In this document: positions 10,701-14,836 of the stretch, piece by piece
Layout of the letters: each line of letters opens with the position of its first letter
Position numbering within the stretch: the first letter of the stretch is position 1
Origin: a virus
Virus record (IMG/VR): IMGVR_UViG_3300020184_000033
Location: 1-24,457 of that record
DNA: 24,457 bases
Direction: 5' to 3' (one strand)
The notes under the pieces: generated by a model
The model's input: the letters and a program-made list of their open reading frames with translations, nothing else
Databases searched by the model: none
What the model was told of the DNA's origin: nothing
Position numbers and translations under genes: made by a program

Positions 10701-10835
10701 GCCAAACTTAGATGCTACCTTAAAAGGGTCTTGCCCGGTGCCTCTAGCGTATTCTAGTACAAGCTCTTCGTCGCTTTTGCTGGCGTACTCTTCGCTTACT
10801 TGGCTACGTAAATCTTGAAGGGTGAAAATTGCCAC
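4797..10835 (-). CDS. Giant internal virion / DNA-ejection protein with metallopeptidase motif
   Basis: 2012 aa, the largest protein here, at the position T7 gp16 would hold after two other internal proteins. Visible parts: a short N-terminal domain (1-50); a Gly/Ala-rich hydrophobic stretch (about 125-170); long charged coiled coils (about 310-500); an acidic Pro/Val/Glu linker (about 525-595); a zinc-metallopeptidase motif HESLH (His913-Glu914-His917), with a candidate third ligand in ELDAVLELISYG further on; and a C-terminal region resembling the large-polyvalent-protein-associated family (KTTRNPGTHITNV), with a membrane-like segment near 1744-1787. It probably leaves the capsid with the DNA and helps form the channel across the cell envelope. 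The GTG start overlaps the preceding stop (TAGTG) and has GGGGGGA upstream. Peptidase activity is inferred from the motif only. Confidence 0.85.
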   Translation of the reverse strand: MAIFTLQDLRSQVSEEYASKSDEELVLEYARGTGQDPFKVASKFGVKTGMGRSAIASGASAGVDQVQAMAAGAGAAVAEALGATGLRNTLESEVRAQQAQAALSINPEVPQRVEDIQGVGDALSYAGGQFGQQIPIMGGIAAAGLATGGLGFGAGVGALGTGYMYGVGSLYNESVEGGERDASGALLGGIPYAAAEAAVPFALGRVVRGLGVPGVAATREINLAGGGATTTVPTTRLGRGGKALVGGAVAEGATEAFQTELEIGMRDDLSPEEIASRRLNAVVAGALVGGGFSGAVSATFKPKDAKPDEKVISTPEDILRYKEQYIEEQRRLRSKLTLTDEQLDEQVDAIAADTNGVEELEKLAKQRMNSREREATRLELKAAEEKLAELNQTMPEDEALAEARDRLAKLEAESSPNIGKRVRGRKAAKLRKAAEQRAQETAEERRDLEIAIASMEFDQRNEYSEQGAQLFALEYHIDKLRDSLEVDARGKAARKALVRVRKGRLTPEQGQAQVEQAQIDREANLEAAPVEEAVTTVDVEQEQVPTVEPTSPIVEPAAVQEETRGEVVQTTAPEEELVTEEEVEEAAMVDDSDVAQVLKAEVSSKVGKVSGDISLPQQVLKGVVEMMRSTKPNPKPIVRQQGSPARDADTTDTFSAKMTEVHEAFKKAVVAARAYNNARQNLVDAKQAEGLSDQGAVDMAGANAEQLQALAAETKTAMDELVRVAGSANTVDALIAINKLAAQKDKNKSSKVDGKIKPYMKELFGEKARTDTRGQYLNKVDVVLSNAWAAYKDGALEGVTQTAPEGRQKRLSSEEVDAGFIADLETAATEGKGRTKKFGKEKGLRGILNLVGAPGRGTPRVGTLALRKMLIDTLRERQQDASVKFTDEANSYYDPKDDTVYLRRATTPEEIVHESLHVALQGYVYRNQTAPEVTLLKNTLTDIVDFVQAGRLDKVTSMSAQDKQTAIDVVNTLQNVRGQQRKDGAFAPQAELDAVLELISYGNTLSEFKELTTKVKARDAESKTFLDAVNNVWRYLTELVSKFLGVENTAANDILNSTVSLLNKARKEGGKPSRRGKVLKQSVRGGTAVKPAEQVDLRKYGTQGTYGLTKPIFDLLGKALPQDFQGKLKTLVTEVREAVIKAFPGAEKILRKFNPQLAFGETLKKVFQMFKNEKHTGVQLAELVSNHLRDLIQRDIATAQKFIDYLDGNKAALNGVPDAELLKTRADNLLETIEEFKTALPETYKQFFDGRKFSESLIFVEKETDIGSGTVGQRKLSQIFGGRKQDLEKNDNPEWLGLKKEGDVFDSSAVYYRVMGETQGRLDPTKTIGFVREDQANAAGGITIDNDKGESFPIDMNAKWSGKDLPGKRFTFTTNKSVAEALKDANKMQAADQIGVAILNTANTLGTYYASKKFLSGLANIGRNANGNIDPAAFERGEVPVVFKDVAEYNRYLEMTAAEGETVRPYSKEVQTASAAELQTGAVADEFRRQGTLIKIPDTTALKAEGVPVKVWGDLAGKIVSGPVYAAIQDMSSKHTMFDKGAMRTYNEALRQFKLSKTTRNPGTHITNVASNVSIMMMHGITFKTLKEAASILYRVSRNRGALTKDQLLLLKEFEKSGALLGNFSASEVKKTKYREMRDKIKPDNDNRGVMGRVSELLRLESDNVKAMGNYILEKDRNLLELYAAEDNVFRLAAFMNRAGELQSANDGAALTADQWRQAGDFGRDAFLNYDIDAKYLQYARQTVMPFASWTYAAIPMLGKIAVTRPWMIANVLTSYALLDAAMSALAGEDEEDRNRLGKMYNEKLFFNSGPNSMIRIPFMGDDENPVYFRLGDYIPLSSTMRGTPAGFLGYENWPGGFSPNGPLVMLAGMFMNTDTYTGKKINDPTDSALDVTLNNIGMVVDMALPPVISTRNVGKAIDFIEGGTTISGRDVSPMLFARAAGLKFYNPNVTEETMYKQIAERQIIRDYGIAVSRVKREELRSGAPDYDALYAEIDSLRQDMREEIDKLYNRD

Positions 10836-11185
10836 TACTTTAATCCCCCCATAATCTTTCTAACGTATGGCTCAGTTTCGCTGCGTTTAGGTAATGCCGC
10901 GTAGTTTTTGCCCGCTTTCAAAAACTTGTCAGCGTTGCCGGGGCCAGCGTTATAGGCGACTAAAGCAGTTTCAAGATCGCCGTCGTAACGACGTAACATG
11001 GCAGACAAATAGTCTGTTGCGAATCGCCTACTTTCAACGGGGTCGAATGGGTTGCTTATTGGTTTAACACCAAATCCGGGGTCGCGCCCAGTCGCAGGCA
11101 TAACTTGTGTTAATCCCTGTGCCCCTACCGCACTTACAGCGTTAGGGTTACCGCCACTTTCGGCTAGGATAAGCTGGTCAATCAC
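10835..11185 (-). CDS. Lytic transglycosylase (SLT) domain, probably made as a -1 frameshift extension
   Basis: The 116-aa frame from GTG at 11185 is a soluble lytic transglycosylase domain: AESGGNP with the catalytic Glu (residue 9), GAQGLTQVMP, and DLETALVAYNAGPG. It cuts peptidoglycan strands, in this context during DNA entry. The GTG has no convincing ribosome site and would leave only eight residues before the catalytic Glu. The same frame is open upstream to 11264 and encodes further domain-like residues (LEPIATINEV). It lies -1 to the preceding 572-aa gene, whose end carries a slippery site. I infer translation as the C-terminus of a 708-aa fusion, adding 136 residues from 11245, with catalytic Glu at about 601. 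Its stop overlaps the next gene's GTG. Confidence 0.85.
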   Translation of the reverse strand: MIDQLILAESGGNPNAVSAVGAQGLTQVMPATGRDPGFGVKPISNPFDPVESRRFATDYLSAMLRRYDGDLETALVAYNAGPGNADKFLKAGKNYAALPKRSETEPYVRKIMGGLK

Positions 11186-11215
11186 CTCATTTATCGTTGC
11201 TATCGGTTCTAGGGC

Positions 11216-11257
11216 GGCTTGAGGCGTGTCCCCAAGCCCTGCTACTTTCCCAAATTT
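11216..11257 (-). promoter_or_regulatory. Predicted programmed -1 ribosomal frameshift site
   Basis: On the minus strand the end of the 572-aa frame reads A-AAT-TTG-GGA-AAG-TAG. Three overlapping heptamers fit X-XXY-YYZ in the zero frame: AAATTTG, TTTGGGA and GGGAAAG. The last ends just before the stop. After a 6-base spacer (TAGCAG) comes a hairpin with arms GGCTTGGGG and CCTCAAGCC (9 pairs, one G-U) and a 5-base loop ACACG, at 11238-11216. The -1 frame is open into the SLT domain. GGGAAAG is the slippery sequence known from lambda G-T. Confidence 0.8.
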
Positions 11258-12960
11258 GTGCCCCTACGTCTAGCCAATTCTGCCGCAATAACCCCTTGCC
11301 TTTCGCCGGTTGCTCGCTGAGCCGCTTGCATTAACTCTTGGTCTGAAATGTTCGTTAGTGGCCTACCCTCTCTGATATTTCTGTCGATTGAGATGTCAAC
11401 GTTCGACGCGGCTATACCCTGTTGTACGTAGTCAACGCCTCCGCCGATGGCACCTATTACAGCCCTAGTGGGAGTGCCAATAATCTCATCCAGCGTAGCA
11501 CCGTACTTCTTATCAGGCGTTGGGCCAAGTCCAGTTTCTTTAGCTGGAGCCGAACCGCCGCGCATGGAGTCTGGTGCGTCTGGGCCACCACCCATATCTT
11601 CCCCACTAACACCAAGAACCCCCGCGTAAGGTGCCAGCATCGCAAACACAGCGCCGTCTATTTGGGCTTTTTTGTCGTCACTAAGATTAGCATACGAACC
11701 ATAGTCGCCAAGCAACTCGCCAACAAGGTCTTTACGCAGAGTCATAAAGTCGTTCATGTTCTCTATGCCTTGTTGAAAACGCTCTGCTGCTAATTTGTTG
11801 GCGGAAAGCTCAGCGGCGGCGTACGATTGCGCACCCAAGAAAGGGTCTTGCACTGTTTCTTGGAAGTTAGCTCTAGCCGCTGCTTCGTTGGGGTAAGACC
11901 TGCGCATAACCTCTTTGCCAAAGTTAGGGTGAGCGCCAATGTCGTTGTAGTAAACAACATCAACCGCGCCTGTTTTCTCATTTTTTTCTATTTTTACGAC
12001 TTCATCAGGTGTGATCTCATTGTCATCGGAAACCATAGTCGCAAGATCATCTAACGTCTTAGCCTTTTGCATTTTGGCGTCTAAGCGCGCGGAGCCTATC
12101 TCTTGGAACGCACTATCTACACCGTAGATGCCCTGCGCCATAGCCTGCTGGTCTTTAATGTCTAGCGCCTTAAACTCTGGAGTCTCACGGAACTCCATAG
12201 GGGTTCCTTTAAATGTAGAATACGCGTCAGATGCCGCTGAAATACGTCGCATACTGTCGAGTTCTAAATCCTTAAAGTCTATATTTAGAGCGGTAAGTTC
12301 GTTTTGCAAGGCTGTTGTTTCTTGAGCTAATTTTAACCGCTCGTCTGCACGCCCTTCGCCGCGCATGGCGCGTTCTTCTGCTAAAACGTCTTGCTGCTTT
12401 TGGTACTCTGTCTGTTCCATCTGGACAGCGCGCCCGAGTGCTTTGTCAGCCTCATCGGTATAGCCAAGTCCCCGCAGTTTGTCAGCGCGTAAACGCTCGA
12501 CAGCGGATTCGCTCATGGGTACATATTCGCCAGTGGGACGGCGAGGTTCTTGCATCGCTCCTGCTAATTGCTCGGGCGACAGACCAGTAGCGCTTGTAAT
12601 AACGTCGGGAGCCGCCGCATTAGGGGGTAGACCTAAGCTAGCACGTTGTTCGTTAGACAACCCGACAGGGGGTAGTTGTCGTGCTGTACCCATGCCGACC
12701 ATAGCGGCTTGTTGCTCGGGCGACAGACCAGTGGCGCTTGGAGCCTGTGGCATAACCGCTTGTTGCTGTTGCGCGCCAGTCATGCCGGTTGTTGCGTCTT
12801 GCGTCCCAATGCCGTACTGTCGCTCAGCGTTAGCCTGCTGTGCGGCTTTTATCTGCTCCTCAACTTCCCGCATCTGACGAGCGCGCTTGACTTGGTTGTA
12901 TTGGTCAATGGCACCTTCTACGGCTAGCTGCCCAGCGCGCATTCCTGCTGCAAATCCCAT
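11242..12960 (-). CDS. Internal virion / ejection protein (gp15-like position)
   Basis: 572-aa Gln/Ala/Glu-rich protein, second of three large genes that match the T7 gp14-gp15-gp16 order. The N-terminus (MGFAAGMRAGQLAVEGAIDQ) and the following helix resemble phage internal core proteins. Residues about 74-131 hold repeats of the type SATGLSPEQ and GLSNEQ. Long helical, coiled-coil-like stretches follow (about 175-300). A Gly-rich region near 465-480 precedes the C-terminus. No enzyme motif is visible in this frame. The start overlaps the preceding stop (TAATG). At the 3' end a slippery sequence and hairpin predict that some ribosomes shift to -1 and add an SLT transglycosylase domain. The gp15-like label rests on position and composition, not on clear sequence similarity. 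Confidence 0.85.
   Translation of the reverse strand: MGFAAGMRAGQLAVEGAIDQYNQVKRARQMREVEEQIKAAQQANAERQYGIGTQDATTGMTGAQQQQAVMPQAPSATGLSPEQQAAMVGMGTARQLPPVGLSNEQRASLGLPPNAAAPDVITSATGLSPEQLAGAMQEPRRPTGEYVPMSESAVERLRADKLRGLGYTDEADKALGRAVQMEQTEYQKQQDVLAEERAMRGEGRADERLKLAQETTALQNELTALNIDFKDLELDSMRRISAASDAYSTFKGTPMEFRETPEFKALDIKDQQAMAQGIYGVDSAFQEIGSARLDAKMQKAKTLDDLATMVSDDNEITPDEVVKIEKNEKTGAVDVVYYNDIGAHPNFGKEVMRRSYPNEAAARANFQETVQDPFLGAQSYAAAELSANKLAAERFQQGIENMNDFMTLRKDLVGELLGDYGSYANLSDDKKAQIDGAVFAMLAPYAGVLGVSGEDMGGGPDAPDSMRGGSAPAKETGLGPTPDKKYGATLDEIIGTPTRAVIGAIGGGVDYVQQGIAASNVDISIDRNIREGRPLTNISDQELMQAAQRATGERQGVIAAELARRRGTNLGK
12568..12595 (-). repeat. 28-bp direct repeat, copy 1
   Basis: This 28-base stretch differs by one base from the copy at 12712-12739. 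Both encode the peptide SATGLSPEQ within the 572-aa ejection protein. Confidence 0.9.
12712..12739 (-). repeat. 28-bp direct repeat, copy 2
   Basis: Partner of 12568-12595, 27 of 28 bases identical. A weaker third unit (PVGLSNEQ) lies between them at the protein level, which suggests internal duplication. Confidence 0.9.
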
Positions 12961-13988
12961 TACACAACCTCCTCAGTTACTTCTATCATGCGCATTCCTA
13001 GCTCGGCGTAGTCAACAGCCGCGTAGCCAAGATCGTCATAATGCACTGCGCTTGGGAACATTGGTTCAACTTCATCAGCCATTACACCACGGAATCTTCG
13101 GTTTGGTTCACCAACGTAGTTGAACTCGTAAATATTCAAGCCACTGTTCATATCGACTTCAATGAACACGATGTCTTCTTTAAGTCGTCGGTCTGACATA
13201 CCCATAGCGGCACCTGCCAAACCAGTTAATCCGCCGAAGATAGCGCCTTGCCGTTCAAGCTGCGAGCCGTACACGCTAGTTTGGCTGTTAAGTATGTTGC
13301 CATAGCCCTGCATTCCAAGCCCGTAGCCTTGCATCATCGTGCCAGCGCCAGCGCCGTAACCTTGCATCATAATCTGCCCCGGCATCTGGTATGTACCAGC
13401 ACCAGCGGAACCGGCCCCTACGGAGCCTGCGTAAGCGGCGGCAGACGCCCCAGCCAGATTACGACCCAAACCTGCGGCGTCTAGCTGTCTAGCGTAACCA
13501 AGCTGTTCAGCCCGTTCCCTTGCGCCAGTCATTTGTTGGGATCGTGAAGCGGCTTGAGAAACTGATGATTGGGCACGTAACGCACGAGCGGCGGCAGAGT
13601 TGGGGTTTAGCCCCCGTGCAGCGTCAGCCCTAGCTTGTGATCGCTGGATGTTAGTAAACGCGCGCCCTGCGGCTGCGGCGGCTTCTCCCGCCATACGCTC
13701 ACGATAAGACTCTGTACTAAATTCCTGCGCTTGTTGCACCAGTCCTTGTTCCAGAGGCCGGAACGTTCCTACTTGGTAATCGTAGTAATCTTGCGCTTGT
13801 GCTAACTGCTGTTGCTGAGCGGCTATTTGTCCTTGTGCAACTTCAGTCAGAATAGGCGACAGGTATTCGAACTGCTCTCGTGAAAAGTCAATTTGCTGTT
13901 GGCCCAGATCACGAGCAACGTCAACGGCTTCCCTAGATACCGCCGCTAATTCAGTATAATCTGGCGCTGATGAGGATTTTCCACCCAT
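12960..13988 (-). CDS. Internal virion protein (gp14-like position) ending in an S74-type domain
   Basis: 342 aa. The N-terminal two thirds are Ala/Gln/Arg-rich helices (residues about 15-180), as in small phage ejection proteins. A Gly-rich linker with three MQGYG units follows (about 205-230). The C-terminus from about residue 264 (MSDRRLKEDI, YEFNYVGEPNRRFRGVMADEVEPMFPSAV, VDYAELG) matches the peptidase S74 intramolecular chaperone family, best known from tail spikes and fibres, where it trimerises and cuts itself off. The usual catalytic Ser after the LKEDI block is not obvious to me, so self-cleavage is uncertain. It is the first of the three presumed ejection genes. The start is one base after the upstream stop. 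Confidence 0.85.
   Translation of the reverse strand: MGGKSSSAPDYTELAAVSREAVDVARDLGQQQIDFSREQFEYLSPILTEVAQGQIAAQQQQLAQAQDYYDYQVGTFRPLEQGLVQQAQEFSTESYRERMAGEAAAAAGRAFTNIQRSQARADAARGLNPNSAAARALRAQSSVSQAASRSQQMTGARERAEQLGYARQLDAAGLGRNLAGASAAAYAGSVGAGSAGAGTYQMPGQIMMQGYGAGAGTMMQGYGLGMQGYGNILNSQTSVYGSQLERQGAIFGGLTGLAGAAMGMSDRRLKEDIVFIEVDMNSGLNIYEFNYVGEPNRRFRGVMADEVEPMFPSAVHYDDLGYAAVDYAELGMRMIEVTEEVV
13299..13370 (-). repeat. MQGYG coding repeats
   Basis: Three units encoding MQGYG occur at 13299-13313, 13320-13334 and 13353-13367, in a Gly/Met-rich linker between the helical part and the S74-like domain of the 342-aa protein. Confidence 0.8.
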
Positions 13989-13989
13989 T

Positions 13990-14421
13990 TTAGAACTCCC
14001 AACGTTCTCTAGCAGCTTCTTCGGTTATCACTAATACCATCATGTCAGCGCCTACAGCCGCGTCTTTCATAATAAATTCTTCGCTAAAACCTAATTTTTT
14101 GTCAAAACTAATGATATCTGGTTCATTTGTTGGCACCATGCCAGTTAGACGCTTTAGTTTACACTTGTTAAACGCATAATCACAGACCGCACGGAACAAG
14201 TTTATCATAGCTTTAGAGGGTATATCGACCGCTATATGCACGGTAGCGTTGGCTCCGTTAAAGTTGTTGAACACAACTCCTGCGGTAACCTGAGACCCGC
14301 GCATTGTTCCCATGGCATAGTACCCGCCCCAGCTTGAGGTTTGATTAACTTTCGCTGCAACCCACGCGGCGATAAGGTCTTTGCGGTCAAAGACTAGGCG
14401 GTGTTGGGAACTCAACGTCAT
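13990..14421 (-). CDS. Divergent GNAT-type acetyltransferase-like protein
   Basis: 143 aa with a GNAT-like layout. A strand region (YYAMGTMRGSQVTAGVVFNNF) is followed by VHIAVDIPSKAMINLFRAVCDYAFNKC and then LKRLTGMVPTNEPDIISFDKKLGFSEE, where the Asn and KLGF match the usual C-terminal half of GNAT enzymes. The acetyl-CoA loop motif R/Q-x-x-G-x-G/A is not visible, so acyl transfer is doubtful or the fold is modified. Genes of this type occur in phage structural clusters, and a target in the virion is possible but not shown. The ATG overlaps the tail chaperone gene by 35 bases with only a weak ribosome site, so translational coupling is likely. Confidence 0.7.
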   Translation of the reverse strand: MTLSSQHRLVFDRKDLIAAWVAAKVNQTSSWGGYYAMGTMRGSQVTAGVVFNNFNGANATVHIAVDIPSKAMINLFRAVCDYAFNKCKLKRLTGMVPTNEPDIISFDKKLGFSEEFIMKDAAVGADMMVLVITEEAARERWEF

Positions 14422-14836
14422 CTACAGAGGTAATCTCTTGATTGTTAGCTGGTAAATCACGAAGTTGTTGCCTGTACGTTTGCCAAGCTGTTTTAGTGGC
14501 AGCGTCAAGCGGCGCGTCGGGCATCTGTGTCCAGTCGCTATGGGTAAGCCTAGAATTACGCCGCTTGCGTAGGTCTAGCATCGCCGTCTTTCGCGCAGGC
14601 GCAGGGTCATGTACCCACTTCCTAGCTGCGTAGTCAAACACGTACTCTATTGACGGCTTAGGCGGGATTTCTTGTAGCTTGCCGTCCACCACAAAGTGAG
14701 TATCGAAATCAACTGGTTCCTCGGTTATGAAGCCCGGTCTACCGTCTAGTTGAAGGTCTAGCTCACAACTTTCCCGGCTACCAGAGCGTATGGCTATAAT
14801 TTTGCCGCTTAAATCGTAATAGACAGAACTTGTCAT
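14387..14836 (-). CDS. Phage tail assembly chaperone-like protein
   Basis: 149 aa. The C-terminal half (LRKRRNSRLTHSDWTQMPD, then TKTAWQTYRQQLRDLP) matches the phage tail assembly chaperone family (PF16778 type), which helps fold or attach tail fibres. The N-terminal half (VYYDLSGKIIAIRSG, VDFDTHFVVDGKLQEIPPKP) is the usual small beta domain of such proteins. Its ATG overlaps the stop of the 841-aa fibre gene (ATGA), as expected for a chaperone acting on that fibre. Confidence 0.8.
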   Translation of the reverse strand: MTSSVYYDLSGKIIAIRSGSRESCELDLQLDGRPGFITEEPVDFDTHFVVDGKLQEIPPKPSIEYVFDYAARKWVHDPAPARKTAMLDLRKRRNSRLTHSDWTQMPDAPLDAATKTAWQTYRQQLRDLPANNQEITSVDDVEFPTPPSL

